Source of the DNA: Eubacterium sp.
GTDB lineage: Bacteria > Bacillota > Clostridia > Lachnospirales > Lachnospiraceae
Reading direction: 5' to 3'
NCBI GenBank assembly: GCA_022796875.1
Contig: JAAWJJ010000003.1
Coordinates: 30,876-94,875 of the forward strand
Length of the DNA stretch: 64,000 nucleotides
Below the pieces are notes generated by a model. That model saw only the letters and a list, made by a program, of their open reading frames with translations, was not told where the DNA came from and did no database searches. This document shows, in pieces, positions 8,520 to 17,282 of this stretch. Within the stretch, counting starts at the first letter, position 1. The number at the start of each line of letters is the position of its first letter. The translations under genes were made by a program, and so were the position numbers.

Positions 8520-9815
8520 ATGAGAATTTTAAACCTGACAAAAGAAACAACGGAAAATCTGCTTCAGGATCTGTTAAAACGCAGTCCAAACAATTATCAG
8601 GACTATGAAAGCAGCGTCAACGAAATCATAACGGACGTACGGAACCGGCGAAACGAGGCGTTGTTTGAATACACGGAAAAATTTGACGGCGTACGGCTTT
8701 CCGCAGACACGATACGCGTCACCGAAGAGGAAATCGAAGAAGCCTACGCACAAATACCGGAAAGTTTACTGTCCGTTATGAGAAAATCTCTGGAAAACAT
8801 CCGGGCATATCATGAAAAACAAAAAACATACAGTTGGTTTGACAGTACAAACGCCGGAACGATACTCGGGCAGAAAGTGACGCCGCTTGCCAAAGCGGGA
8901 GTCTATGTGCCGGGCGGAAAAGCAGCGTATCCGTCTTCCGTACTGATGAACGTCATTCCGGCAAAAGTAGCGGGTGTCAGTAAAATTATTATGTCAACCC
9001 CACCGGGAAAAGACGGGCAAGTCAATCCGACGACGTTAGCGGCTGCAAAAGAAGCCGGTGTAGATGAAATTTATAAAGTCGGCGGCGCGCAGGCTATCGC
9101 AGCAATGGCTTTCGGAACTGAATCCGTTCCGAAAGTGGATAAGATCGTCGGGCCGGGAAATATTTTTGTCGCGCTGGCCAAAAAAGCGGTATTCGGCTAT
9201 GTCAGCATTGATTCTATTGCAGGCCCGAGCGAGATTCTCGTTTTGGCGGACGAAACGGCAAACCCGGTTTACGTGGCGGCTGATCTGCTTTCACAGGCGG
9301 AGCATGACGAACTGGCTTCCGCAATTTTGATTACGACAAGCGAAAAACTTGCTCGGGAGGTTTCCGAACAGGTGGATCGCTTTACGGCGCAGCTTTCGAG
9401 GAAAGCGATCATTGAAAAATCGCTGGAAAATTACGGCTATATTTTAGTGGCTCCGGATATGGAGAGCGCGATTGCTACGGCAAATGAAATTGCATCGGAA
9501 CATTTGGAGATTGTTACGGCAAATCCGTTTGAAGTCATGACAAAAATCGACCATGCAGGCGCAATCTTTCTCGGAGAATATTCCAGCGAGCCATTGGGCG
9601 ACTATTTTGCCGGGCCGAACCATGTGCTGCCGACAAACGGAACCGCACGGTTTTTCTCTCCGCTCGGCGTGGATGATTTTATAAAAAAATCCAGTATTAT
9701 ATCCTATTCCCGGGAAGCGCTGGAACCTGTATACAAAGATATTGTACAGTTTGCGGAGAATGAACAGTTGACAGCACATGCAAATTCGATTAAAGTAAGG
9801 TTTGAGCAGCAATGA
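8520..9815 (+). CDS. hisD: histidinol dehydrogenase HisD
   Basis: A 431-residue enzyme, normal length, that oxidises L-histidinol to histidine in two NAD-dependent steps with a bound zinc. Visible motifs include VYVPGGKAAYPSSVLMNV, GAQAIAAMAFGT, KIVGPGNIFVA, IAGPSEILVLAD, the zinc-site LLSQAEHDELA and the late GPNHVLPT. A 93-base gap with a small direct repeat separates it from hisG; the start ATG follows ggtggaatagaaac. Third gene of the operon. Confidence 0.95.
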   Translation: MRILNLTKETTENLLQDLLKRSPNNYQDYESSVNEIITDVRNRRNEALFEYTEKFDGVRLSADTIRVTEEEIEEAYAQIPESLLSVMRKSLENIRAYHEKQKTYSWFDSTNAGTILGQKVTPLAKAGVYVPGGKAAYPSSVLMNVIPAKVAGVSKIIMSTPPGKDGQVNPTTLAAAKEAGVDEIYKVGGAQAIAAMAFGTESVPKVDKIVGPGNIFVALAKKAVFGYVSIDSIAGPSEILVLADETANPVYVAADLLSQAEHDELASAILITTSEKLAREVSEQVDRFTAQLSRKAIIEKSLENYGYILVAPDMESAIATANEIASEHLEIVTANPFEVMTKIDHAGAIFLGEYSSEPLGDYFAGPNHVLPTNGTARFFSPLGVDDFIKKSSIISYSREALEPVYKDIVQFAENEQLTAHANSIKVRFEQQ

Positions 9816-9830
9816 AGAAAGAGGTGCTTC

Positions 9831-10424
9831 ATGACGAACCAGAGAAGAGCATTGGAAACGCGAAAAACAAAAGAAACGGATATTCAGCTGGAATTCAATA
9901 TCGACGGAGAGGGCAGTGCGAGGATTGATACCGGAATAGGGTTCTTTGGGCATATGTTAGACGGGTTTTCCAGACACGGTTTTTTTGATTTGGATGTAAC
10001 CTGCATCGGAGATTTGTCTGTAGACTGCCATCATACGATTGAAGATGTCGGCATTGTATTGGGAAACGCAATCCGCAGCGCGCTGGGGGATAAAAAAGGG
10101 ATTCGCCGGTTTGGCAGCTGCATTTTGCCGATGGATGAAACGCTGGTACTGTGCGCGGTAGATTTGTCCGGAAGGCCGTATCTGAATTTTGACGCGGAGT
10201 TTTCGACAGACAGGGTCGGATATATGGATACGGAAATGGTGCGTGAATTTTTCTATGCGGTATCTTATTCCGCCGGAATGAACCTGCATATAAAGGTGCT
10301 GGACGGGCAAAACGATCATCATAAGATCGAAGCGATGTTTAAAGCTTTTGGACGGGCGTTGGATGAAGCAACGTCGATCGATGGCAGAATCAAAGATATT
10401 ATGACGACGAAAGGACGTTTATAG
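9831..10424 (+). CDS. hisB: imidazoleglycerol-phosphate dehydratase HisB
   Basis: A 197-residue monofunctional HisB, removing water from imidazole glycerol phosphate. The paired manganese-binding motifs are [10 protein letters not shown] (near 64-73) and [16 protein letters not shown] (near 162-177), with [13 protein letters not shown] near the start. It lies 15 bases after hisD with an agaggtg ribosome site. No phosphatase domain is fused, so histidinol-phosphate phosphatase must be encoded elsewhere. Confidence 0.95.
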   Translation: MTNQRRALETRKTKETDIQLEFNIDGEGSARIDTGIGFFGHMLDGFSRHGFFDLDVTCIGDLSVDCHHTIEDVGIVLGNAIRSALGDKKGIRRFGSCILPMDETLVLCAVDLSGRPYLNFDAEFSTDRVGYMDTEMVREFFYAVSYSAGMNLHIKVLDGQNDHHKIEAMFKAFGRALDEATSIDGRIKDIMTTKGRL

Positions 10425-10435
10425 GTGAAGGTAAA

Positions 10436-11716
10436 ATGGAGCATAAATTATTAACCGCGATATTGTATATTAAAGACGGCGAAGCAGTGACCGGCCTGCA
10501 GGATAAGAAAAGATATGGGGATATTTTTGAACTGGCTGCACTGTATAACGACTGTGGGATCGACAGGCTGATTGCCCTGGATTTATCCAAAGAAGATATA
10601 GAGCATGAAAAAAATCTGGGCGTAATCAAAGAACTGGTACGCGTGATGGAAATCCCGGTTTGCGGCGGCGGCAATATCAACCGGCTGGAAGATATCAAAA
10701 AATTTTTATATGCCGGATGCAGTAAAGTTATATTAAACAGCAATAAATCTACGGTGATGCAGTTGGCGGAAGAAGGCGCGGAGCGTTTCGGAAAGGAAAA
10801 GATTATGTTGTCTTTGGACAATATTGACATCCTGTTTAAGAAAAAAGAAATCGTAGATTATGTCGGTGAATTTTTGGTTTTAAATGAAGCAAGCAGCCTT
10901 TCTTTTGAAAATATGTCGGATCTTCTTTATACCGCGTTTGTAGAAGATTTTGCATTTGATAAATGTGTGGAAATTCTGAAAAAAGATAAAGTAGCTGGTA
11001 TCGCAGGTTCTTTTTTAAACGACGTTAATACGGACGTTATGGAATTAAAGGCCAGATTTGCAGACGCCGGCGTATCGATCAACCGGCTGGAAGCGGCGTT
11101 TGAATGGGAGGAATTTAAGCTGAATGAAGAAGGCTTAATTCCGGTCATTGTCCAGGATTATAAAACGCAGGAAGTATTAATGTTGGCCTATATGAACGAA
11201 GAAGCGTTCCGGACGACGCTGTTGCTCGGGAAAATGACGTATTACAGCCGTTCCCGGAAAGAACTGTGGACCAAAGGCATGACTTCCGGGCACATCCAGT
11301 ATGTAAAATCCCTGACGCTGGACTGCGATTACGATACCATTCTCGCAAAAGTGTCACAGGTCGGCGGAATCGCCTGCCATACGGGAGCGCCGTCCTGCTT
11401 TTTTAACGAGCTGACAAGCAAAGAATATATTGAAAAAAATCCGCTCAAAGTATTTGAAAATGTCTATAACGTGATTATGGACAGAAAAAATAACCCGAAA
11501 ACCGGATCCTATACCAATTATCTGTTTGATAAAGGCATAGATAAGATTCTTAAAAAAGTAGGAGAAGAGGCAACGGAAATCGTCATTGCCGCGAAAAATC
11601 CGGATCCGGAAGAAATAAAATATGAAATTTCCGATTTTCTGTACCATATTATGGTGCTGATGGCCGTAAAAGGCATCACCTGGGAAGATATTATGCAGGA
11701 ACTTGTGCGGCGGTAA
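10436..11716 (+). CDS. hisIE: HisIE with an N-terminal degenerate HisA/HisF-like barrel
   Basis: A 426-residue three-part protein. Residues 1-215 resemble a HisF/HisA (beta-alpha)8 barrel. Residues 223-325 are phosphoribosyl-AMP cyclohydrolase HisI, with [21 protein letters not shown] and [10 protein letters not shown] holding the zinc and magnesium ligands. Residues 338-426 are phosphoribosyl-ATP pyrophosphatase HisE, with [15 protein letters not shown] and [13 protein letters not shown]. HisI and HisE look active and do steps 2 and 3. In the barrel the first catalytic Asp of HisF (position 11, xxLDVKDG) is Tyr11 (ILYIKDG) while the second Asp is kept (LSLDN, D128), so cyclase activity is unlikely. 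hisA, hisF, hisH and hisC are not in this operon. Confidence 0.88.
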   Translation: MEHKLLTAILYIKDGEAVTGLQDKKRYGDIFELAALYNDCGIDRLIALDLSKEDIEHEKNLGVIKELVRVMEIPVCGGGNINRLEDIKKFLYAGCSKVILNSNKSTVMQLAEEGAERFGKEKIMLSLDNIDILFKKKEIVDYVGEFLVLNEASSLSFENMSDLLYTAFVEDFAFDKCVEILKKDKVAGIAGSFLNDVNTDVMELKARFADAGVSINRLEAAFEWEEFKLNEEGLIPVIVQDYKTQEVLMLAYMNEEAFRTTLLLGKMTYYSRSRKELWTKGMTSGHIQYVKSLTLDCDYDTILAKVSQVGGIACHTGAPSCFFNELTSKEYIEKNPLKVFENVYNVIMDRKNNPKTGSYTNYLFDKGIDKILKKVGEEATEIVIAAKNPDPEEIKYEISDFLYHIMVLMAVKGITWEDIMQELVRR

Positions 11717-11800
11717 CGGATAATTTATTATGCAGGAACCTGTGCGGCGGTAACGGACAATTATTATGCAGAAACCTGTACGGCGGTAACGGACAATTTC
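11691..11800 (+). repeat. three tandem copies of the hisIE 3' end
   Basis: A 36-37 bp unit starting ttatgcaggaac occurs at 11691, 11728 and 11764. The first copy encodes the hisIE end (MQELVRR, stop); the next two would read MQEPVRR-stop and MQKPVRR-stop but lie beyond the gene. This is a tandem duplication of a gene end including its stop codon. Confidence 0.85.
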
Positions 11801-11805
11801 TGTAA

Positions 11806-11859
11806 TGATTTCCCCTGGTTTTACATATTTTATACTATAGTTAAATTCAGGGGAAATCA
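11806..11859 (+). promoter_or_regulatory. 12-bp inverted repeat that can mask the next gene's ribosome site
   Basis: TGATTTCCCCTG (11806-11817) is the exact reverse complement of CAGGGGAAATCA (11848-11859), whose aggggaa is the only ribosome-binding sequence of the gene starting at 11862. The 30-base loop is AT-rich and includes a TATACT element. Either an RNA stem that hides the ribosome site or a DNA operator is possible. Confidence 0.6.
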
Positions 11860-11861
11860 AC

Positions 11862-12194
11862 ATGAAATATGAAAATATTTATGACAGAAAAGCGTATGTG
11901 GAACAGGTGAAAAATTCTTTTCGGAGCAAAGAAGATGCGTCTTTTTCCCGTAAAACGGCTGCGTACGGTTCCGAGCAGGAAGATGAAATTCCGGAGGGCC
12001 AGTTTAGCGGTTTAAAACTTCGGATCTTTTTCAGCGTTTTCCTTTTTCTGGCAGTTCTGCTCTGTTCGGTCACGGATTACAAATTTTATGGAGTGTCCGT
12101 TTCTGACCTTACGAAAAAAATCGAGCATAATTATCATTTTGAAAACATAAAAGAAATGGATTTTCTGGATTTTATCAGCATCGAACAAAAATAA
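11862..12194 (+). CDS. small single-pass membrane protein of unknown function
   Basis: I do not recognise this 110-residue protein. Residues 1-48 are charged and polar (likely cytoplasmic), residues 52-68 are one hydrophobic helix (LRIFFSVFLFLAVLLCS), and the last 40 residues form a short external tail. It stands alone between the his operon and the radical-SAM gene and has a clear ribosome site (aggggaa) that lies in the right arm of a 12-bp inverted repeat. Codon use looks like its neighbours. Confidence 0.65.
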   Translation: MKYENIYDRKAYVEQVKNSFRSKEDASFSRKTAAYGSEQEDEIPEGQFSGLKLRIFFSVFLFLAVLLCSVTDYKFYGVSVSDLTKKIEHNYHFENIKEMDFLDFISIEQK

Positions 12195-12238
12195 ATATGG
12201 ACATAGAGTAAATAACCAAATTGTTGGAAATACGGTGG

Positions 12239-12266
12239 TTGCAGGTTTAAGAAAATCTGTTATAAT
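12239..12266 (+). promoter_or_regulatory. promoter for the TIGR03960 radical-SAM gene
   Basis: TTGCAG (12239-12244) and TATAAT (12261-12266) are spaced 16 bases. The expected start point near 12273 rules out the upstream in-frame GTG at 12235 and supports GTG 12301 as the start. Confidence 0.65.
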
Positions 12267-12300
12267 GGGAAAAAAACAACAGAAAAAAGAGTGTGATGAA

Positions 12301-14184
12301 GTGGCAAAGAATAAACTGGCTTTAAGTGATGAAATTTTATTAACGGTCGACAAACCGGCCCGTTATATCGGAAACGAGATCAATATCGTCAGAAAAGACC
12401 CGTCTGCTGTCGACATCCGTTTTGCCATGTGCTTTCCGGACGTCTATGAAATTGGCATGTCGCATCTCGGGATGCAGATTTTGTACGATATGTTTAACAA
12501 ACGCGACGACGTCTATTGCGAGCGCGTATTTTCCCCCTGGCTGGATCTGCACCAAATATTAAAGGAAAAGCAGATTCCGCTGTTTGCGCTGGAAAGCCAG
12601 GACGCGGTCCGAGATTTTGATTTTCTGGGCATTACGATCCAGTATGAAATGTGCTATACGAATATTTTACAGATTTTGGATTTGAGCCGGATCTCTCTTT
12701 TTGCAAAAGACCGTGCTGAAAACGATCCGTTTGTCATCGGCGGCGGCCCGTGTACTTATAATCCGGAACCGCTGGCGGATTTTTTTGATCTGTTTTATAT
12801 CGGAGAGGGCGAAACCGTTTACGATGAACTGTTCCGCGTTTATAAGGAATGGAAAAAATCGGGTGCAGACAGACAGGAATTTCTGATGCAGGCAGCAAAA
12901 ATTGAGGGAATCTATGTCCCGTCGCTGTATGATGTTAGCTATCATCCGGACGGGACGATCAGTGAAAGAACCCTTAAAACAGCCTTTCAGACGGAACAAA
13001 TTCCGGACAAGGTGGTTCGTCAGGTCGTAACGGATCTGACCGCGGCGCCTTATCCGGAAAAGCCGTTGGTTCCTTATATCAAAATCACGCAGGACCGCGT
13101 GGTACTTGAAATTATGCGCGGCTGCATCCGCGGCTGCCGGTTTTGCCAGGCGGGAACGATCTACCGGCCTGCTCGTCAGAAAGATATCGAAACGTTAAAG
13201 AAACAGGCGGCGTTATTGCTTGAAAATACCGGACAGGACGAAATTTCTTTAAGTTCTTTAAGCTCCAGCGATTATACGGAACTGGAAGCACTGGTAAATT
13301 TCCTGATTACGGAGTTTAAGTCAAAGGGAGTGAACATTTCCCTGCCATCCTTAAGGATCGACGCGTTTTCGCTGGACGTTATGGGACAGGTTCAGGATAT
13401 TCGCAAAAGTTCCCTCACTTTCGCGCCGGAAGCCGGTTCCCAGCGTATGCGGAATGTGATCAACAAGGGATTGTCCGAAGAAGAGATTCTGCATGGTGCG
13501 GGCCTGGCGTTTGAGGGCGGCTGGCAGAAAGTGAAGTTATACTTTATGCTGGGGCTTCCGTCAGAAACGGAAGAAGATATCCGTGCGATTCCGGAACTGG
13601 CTAATAAAATCGCTGTACGTTATTACGAAATTCCGAAAGAGAAGAGAAGCGGAAAATGCCAGATTACGATCAGCACTTCGTTTTTTGTGCCAAAGCCGTT
13701 TACTTCGTTCCAGTGGATGCCGATGTGCACCAAAAAAGAATTTCTGGACAAGGCTCATCTGGTAAACGACACCGTAAAAGAACAGTTAAACCGAAAAAGC
13801 TTAAAGTACAACTGGCATGAAGCTGACGTTACGTTACTGGAAGGAATCTTTGCACGCGGCGACCGCAGGCTGTCAAAAGTGCTGTTGGAGGCGTATCGCC
13901 TGGGATGCCTGTTTGATGCCTGGACGGAAACGTTCGACCATGAAAAATGGGAAAAGGCCTTTGCAAACACCGGAACAGACGGGGCGTTTTACATTTTCCG
14001 GACGCGCGGCGAAACGGAAATTTTCCCGTGGGACTTTATTGACGCCGGAGTGAACAAATCGTTTTTATATCGGGAATATGTAAATTCCCTGTCAGAAAAA
14101 GTAACTCCAAACTGCCGGGAAACATGTTCCGCCTGTGGAGCGGCAAAATATCAGGGAGGTGTCTGCTATGAAAATCAGAATTGA
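12301..14184 (+). CDS. TIGR03960-family radical SAM protein
   Basis: A protein of about 627 residues from GTG 12301. It combines an N-terminal B12-binding-like domain with a radical-SAM core whose cluster motif is CIRGCRFC (in EIMRGCIRGCRFCQAGTIYR). The family is always found beside the TIGR03936 partner, as here, and is near ribosome or RNase G genes in Clostridia; its reaction is unknown. The C-terminal CSACGA segment gives further cysteines (TCSACGAAKYQGG). The 3' end overlaps the partner gene by 17 bases. Confidence 0.85.
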   Translation: MAKNKLALSDEILLTVDKPARYIGNEINIVRKDPSAVDIRFAMCFPDVYEIGMSHLGMQILYDMFNKRDDVYCERVFSPWLDLHQILKEKQIPLFALESQDAVRDFDFLGITIQYEMCYTNILQILDLSRISLFAKDRAENDPFVIGGGPCTYNPEPLADFFDLFYIGEGETVYDELFRVYKEWKKSGADRQEFLMQAAKIEGIYVPSLYDVSYHPDGTISERTLKTAFQTEQIPDKVVRQVVTDLTAAPYPEKPLVPYIKITQDRVVLEIMRGCIRGCRFCQAGTIYRPARQKDIETLKKQAALLLENTGQDEISLSSLSSSDYTELEALVNFLITEFKSKGVNISLPSLRIDAFSLDVMGQVQDIRKSSLTFAPEAGSQRMRNVINKGLSEEEILHGAGLAFEGGWQKVKLYFMLGLPSETEEDIRAIPELANKIAVRYYEIPKEKRSGKCQITISTSFFVPKPFTSFQWMPMCTKKEFLDKAHLVNDTVKEQLNRKSLKYNWHEADVTLLEGIFARGDRRLSKVLLEAYRLGCLFDAWTETFDHEKWEKAFANTGTDGAFYIFRTRGETEIFPWDFIDAGVNKSFLYREYVNSLSEKVTPNCRETCSACGAAKYQGGVCYENQN

Positions 14185-14950
14185 ATTTTCGAAAACGGGC
14201 GTGTTAAAGTTTATCGGACATCTGGATATCATGCGGTATTTTCAAAAGGCAATCCGGCGAAGCGGCATTGATATTGCTTACACGGAGGGATTCAGCCCGC
14301 ATCAGGTCATGTCTTTTGCCGCTCCGCTCGGCGTCGGCCTCGAAAGTGAAAGCGAATATCTGGATATTGAAGTACGCCGGACGCAAAACAGCCGCGTTTC
14401 CATGGAAAAATTAAACGCCGCCATGGCGGACGGAATCCGTATTTTATCTTACCGGGTGCTTCCGGAAAATGCAAAAAACGCTATGTCTGTCGTCGCGGCT
14501 GCGTCTTACCGGGTTATGTATAAACAAAAAGAAGCGAACCCCTTTACGTTAAACGGACTGGAAGAGAAGATCAGGCAGTACATTACCTCCTGTCCGGTAA
14601 TTCTGATTACCAAAAAGACAAAAAAAAGCGAACGTCAGATTAACTTAAAGGAGAGTATTTACGAATGTAAGACTGTGGATACCCCGACCGGAGCTGGGTT
14701 TGAAATGCTTGTAGCTGCCGGAAGTACGGAAAATATCAAACCGGAACTCGTCCTCAGCTATTTTTATGAAAAATCAGGATTCGAATATCCGAAATATGAT
14801 CTGCAGATTATCCGGACGGGCGTTTATTACCGTGAGGAAAGCGATGTCTTTTTCGGCCAGGCCGATGGAGCTTCCGGGACGACAGGGAGCGCTTCCAGGC
14901 AAGGATACCGATTTTCTCCTTTACGTAAAGCAGGTGAGGATATTGTATAA
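14168..14950 (+). CDS. TIGR03936-family radical-SAM-associated protein (DUF2344)
   Basis: A 260-residue protein (start ATG 14168 with a gggaggt ribosome site; a longer frame from 14135 has none). It opens KIRIEFSKTGVLKFIGHLD, typical of DUF2344, and pairs with the preceding radical-SAM protein. The two are often fused in other bacteria. A role in RNA modification or ribosome maturation is commonly guessed but not known. Coupled to rng: the coding ends overlap by 8 bases. Confidence 0.82.
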   Translation: MKIRIEFSKTGVLKFIGHLDIMRYFQKAIRRSGIDIAYTEGFSPHQVMSFAAPLGVGLESESEYLDIEVRRTQNSRVSMEKLNAAMADGIRILSYRVLPENAKNAMSVVAAASYRVMYKQKEANPFTLNGLEEKIRQYITSCPVILITKKTKKSERQINLKESIYECKTVDTPTGAGFEMLVAAGSTENIKPELVLSYFYEKSGFEYPKYDLQIIRTGVYYREESDVFFGQADGASGTTGSASRQGYRFSPLRKAGEDIV

Positions 14951-16139
14951 ATTAATCGTCACGCACATCCGGTATCCGAAAGAGGACGGACGGTTCTTTT
15001 TGTTTACAGGTCTTCACAACGGAAAACGATTTCTGGAAATGCAGTGCCACAATGAAAAATCAGAATTTTTACTGGGAAATATTTATATCGGAAGAGTACA
15101 GAATATCAGTCAAAACCTGAATGCGGCATTTATTGATATCGGCATTTCCGTAAACGGCTATCTTCCGTTAAAAGATAACAGAAAATACCTGTTTACCCAT
15201 AAAAACGGGAAAGCAGCGTTAAATATCGGGGACGAACTTCTGGTTCAGGTAACGAAAAACGCGATAAAAACAAAGCCTCCGGTGCTCAGCTCTAACTTAA
15301 ATTTAACCGGAAGTTATGCCGCACTGACAGTGAACAAAACCGGCATCGGAGTATCTTCCAAAATAAAAGGGGAAATCAGGAACAGGCTGAAAGAATGTGT
15401 ACAGGATATGCAGCATCCGGAATATGGGTGGGTGCTGCGCACAAACAGCGCCAATGTGGAACCGTCCCTGCTGCTTCAGGAAATGGAACAATTAAAAAAT
15501 ATTTATGAGCAGCGCATCAAAACGGCCGTCCATAAAACCGTTTTTTCCCGTATTTATCAAAATAACGATCCGGTTCTGGATTTTATCCGCCATACGAACC
15601 GCTCAAACTTAAGCGGAATCGTTACGGACGATCCTGAAATTTACCGGCAGCTCCGAAATTCTTTCCAAAACGACGAAGCTTTTTTGCCTTTTGTTACGTT
15701 ATATGAGGACGACGGCTATCCTTTAAGCAAACTTTACAGTATCGAAACGGAACTGGAACGGGCCTTGAACCGGAAGGTCTGGTTAAAGTCCGGCGCGTAT
15801 CTTCTGATCGAACCGACGGAAGCGCTGACGGTCATTGACGTCAACTCCGGAAAGAATACGACGAAAAAGCGAAAAAACGACTATTTTTTGCAGGTAAACC
15901 TTGAAGCTGCAAGAGAAATTGCAAATCAGTTAAGATTACGCAATATTTCCGGTATATGTGTCGTGGATTTTATTGATCTGCCAAAGGAAAAACAACCGGA
16001 ATTCATACAGGAATTTTGCCGGTTTTTAAAAGAAGACCCGATACCGGCTGTTTTTGTAGATCTGACGGCTCTCGGCCTGGCCGAGCTGACGCGCAAAAAA
16101 ATCTATCCGTCCCTGCACCAGCAGATTTACGGAAAATAA
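14943..16139 (+). CDS. rng: ribonuclease G/E family protein, short form
   Basis: A 398-residue RNase E/G-type endonuclease. It has the S1-like RNA-binding segment (about 25-110, FLLGNIYIGRVQNI through GDELLVQV), the DNase-I-like catalytic core with both acidic residues (TVIDVNSGK and VVDFIDL), and LGLAELTRKK. It stops directly after that helix, before the CPxCxG zinc-link and small domain found in E. coli RNase G and E, so dimer/tetramer assembly must differ. The likely start is TTG 14943, after an aggtgagg site; the frame stays open upstream to 14766 within the preceding gene. Confidence 0.82.
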   Translation: MYKLIVTHIRYPKEDGRFFLFTGLHNGKRFLEMQCHNEKSEFLLGNIYIGRVQNISQNLNAAFIDIGISVNGYLPLKDNRKYLFTHKNGKAALNIGDELLVQVTKNAIKTKPPVLSSNLNLTGSYAALTVNKTGIGVSSKIKGEIRNRLKECVQDMQHPEYGWVLRTNSANVEPSLLLQEMEQLKNIYEQRIKTAVHKTVFSRIYQNNDPVLDFIRHTNRSNLSGIVTDDPEIYRQLRNSFQNDEAFLPFVTLYEDDGYPLSKLYSIETELERALNRKVWLKSGAYLLIEPTEALTVIDVNSGKNTTKKRKNDYFLQVNLEAAREIANQLRLRNISGICVVDFIDLPKEKQPEFIQEFCRFLKEDPIPAVFVDLTALGLAELTRKKIYPSLHQQIYGK

Positions 16140-16142
16140 GGA

Positions 16143-16171
16143 TTGACACCCGGAATCACTTATGCTATGAT
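16143..16171 (+). promoter_or_regulatory. promoter of the rplU operon
   Basis: TTGACA (16143-16148), 17 bases, TATGAT (16166-16171): near-perfect sigma-A promoter four bases after the rng stop. It launches a leader of about 75 bases before rplU. Confidence 0.8.
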
Positions 16172-16177
16172 AACGAA

Positions 16178-16250
16178 GTATGCCGCACAACGAGGTACAA
16201 GTCTGCGAAAAGCAGCACCACAGTTGGCGAGTAATGATAATAGGAGGTGC
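16178..16250 (+). ncRNA. L21 ribosomal protein leader
   Basis: The 5' leader between the promoter and rplU contains gccgcacaacgaggtacaag followed by GCTG/CAGC-type pairing segments, a position and sequence style matching the Firmicutes L21 leader family (Rfam L21_leader). Such leaders are thought to bind L21 and repress its own operon. The leader ends at the rplU ribosome site taggaggtg. Identity is recalled, not searched. Confidence 0.6.
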
Positions 16251-16253
16251 CAT

Positions 16254-16562
16254 ATGTACGCGATTATAGCAACAGGTGGTAAACAGTACAAAGTATCCGA
16301 AGGCGATATCATTACCATTGAAAAACTTGGAGTCGAAGAAGGCGAAACAGTTACTTTTGACAACATATTAGCCGTAAACGGTGAGAAGTTAGTCGTTGGA
16401 AATCCGACGGTGAACGGTGCAACCGTGACAGCTAGCGTTGTAAAAAATGGTAAATCGAAAAAAGTAGTTGTTTACAAGTATAAGAGAAAGACCGGCTATC
16501 ACAAAAAGAACGGTCACAGACAGCTCTTTACCCAAGTTAAAATTGAAAAAATTAACGGATAA
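16254..16562 (+). CDS. rplU: 50S ribosomal protein L21
   Basis: A 102-residue protein starting [18 protein letters not shown], the universal L21 opening, and ending in the basic [13 protein letters not shown] segment that contacts 23S rRNA. The frame is open upstream to 16143 but the aggaggtg site 5 bases before ATG 16254 fixes the start. First gene of the conserved rplU-prp-rpmA operon. Confidence 0.97.
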   Translation: MYAIIATGGKQYKVSEGDIITIEKLGVEEGETVTFDNILAVNGEKLVVGNPTVNGATVTASVVKNGKSKKVVVYKYKRKTGYHKKNGHRQLFTQVKIEKING

Positions 16563-16577
16563 GCAACAGGTTTTCTT

Positions 16578-16907
16578 ATGGTAAAAGTAACCATTTACAA
16601 AAACCGCAATCAGGAACTCAAAGGATTTTGCTGTACAGGCCATGCCGGATATGCTGTGCACGGAGAGGATATTGTTTGTGCCGGAGTATCGGTACTGGTA
16701 CTCAATACGATAAATTCGATCGAACGGTTTACAGAGGAAGAATATGATCTGGAAACGGAGGAATCTTCCGGCCGGATACGTTTTCTGTTAAAGGGCGTCC
16801 CGTCGGAAGCGGCAGATCTTTTGTTGAATTCCATGATTTTAGGCTTAGAGGGTATCAGATCAAGTTATGGTAAGAAATATGTAACCCTGAAATTCAAGGA
16901 GGTGTAA
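16578..16907 (+). CDS. prp: ribosomal-processing cysteine protease Prp
   Basis: A 109-residue Prp (YsxB family). The catalytic His is in GHAGYA (His22) and the catalytic Cys in EDIVCAGVS (Cys34). Prp removes the N-terminal extension of L27; the matching extension is present in the rpmA gene immediately downstream (4 bases away). Placement between rplU and rpmA is diagnostic. Confidence 0.93.
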   Translation: MVKVTIYKNRNQELKGFCCTGHAGYAVHGEDIVCAGVSVLVLNTINSIERFTEEEYDLETEESSGRIRFLLKGVPSEAADLLLNSMILGLEGIRSSYGKKYVTLKFKEV

Positions 16908-16911
16908 GACA

Positions 16912-17205
16912 ATGATGAAAATGAACCTTCAGTTTTTTGCACATAAAAAGGGAGTTGGTTCTACAAAGAACGGCAGAGATTCCGAATCCAAAAGATTAGG
17001 TGCAAAAAGGGCAGACGGACAATTCGTAAAAGCTGGAAATATTTTATACAGACAGCGCGGAACGAAAGTCCATCCTGGCACAAATGTCGGCAGAGGCGGC
17101 GATGATACGTTATATGCAAAGGCAGATGGAATTTTACGTTTTGAAAGAAAAGGAAGGGACAGAAAAGTTGCTTCCGTATATCCAGTAGTCAGCAACGCAC
17201 AGTAA
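16912..17205 (+). CDS. rpmA: 50S ribosomal protein L27 with cleavable N-terminal extension
   Basis: A 97-residue L27. The start [19 protein letters not shown] contains the Prp cleavage motif NLQFF, with cutting expected before AHKKG so that the mature N terminus reaches the peptidyl-transferase centre. The [13 protein letters not shown] and [15 protein letters not shown] blocks are typical. A ggaggtgtaagac ribosome site precedes the tandem ATG codons. Confidence 0.97.
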   Translation: MMKMNLQFFAHKKGVGSTKNGRDSESKRLGAKRADGQFVKAGNILYRQRGTKVHPGTNVGRGGDDTLYAKADGILRFERKGRDRKVASVYPVVSNAQ

Positions 17206-17230
17206 TCAGGCTTTGCAGACTTTCGGTAAC

Positions 17231-17257
17231 AACCCCGGCTTTTAAGAAGTTGGGGTT
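17231..17257 (+). terminator. hairpin between rpmA and obgE
   Basis: AACCCC (17231-17236) pairs with GGGGTT (17252-17257), followed by cttttacttttga. The stem is short (6 bp, with possible CTT/AAG extension inside), so it is probably an attenuator giving partial read-through into obgE. Confidence 0.55.
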
Positions 17258-17282
17258 CTTTTACTTTTGAAGGAGGGGAAAA

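Noticed and set aside
11691..11800. CRISPR array
   Set aside because: Repeats are direct tandem copies of a gene end without unique spacers and there are no cas genes.
12235..12300. Upstream start for the TIGR03960 gene
   Set aside because: The promoter at 12239-12266 lies inside this extension, so it is not transcribed as coding sequence.
14766..14942. 59-residue N-terminal extension of RNase G
   Set aside because: It lies entirely within the upstream gene in another frame and has no family similarity; TTG 14943 has a ribosome site.
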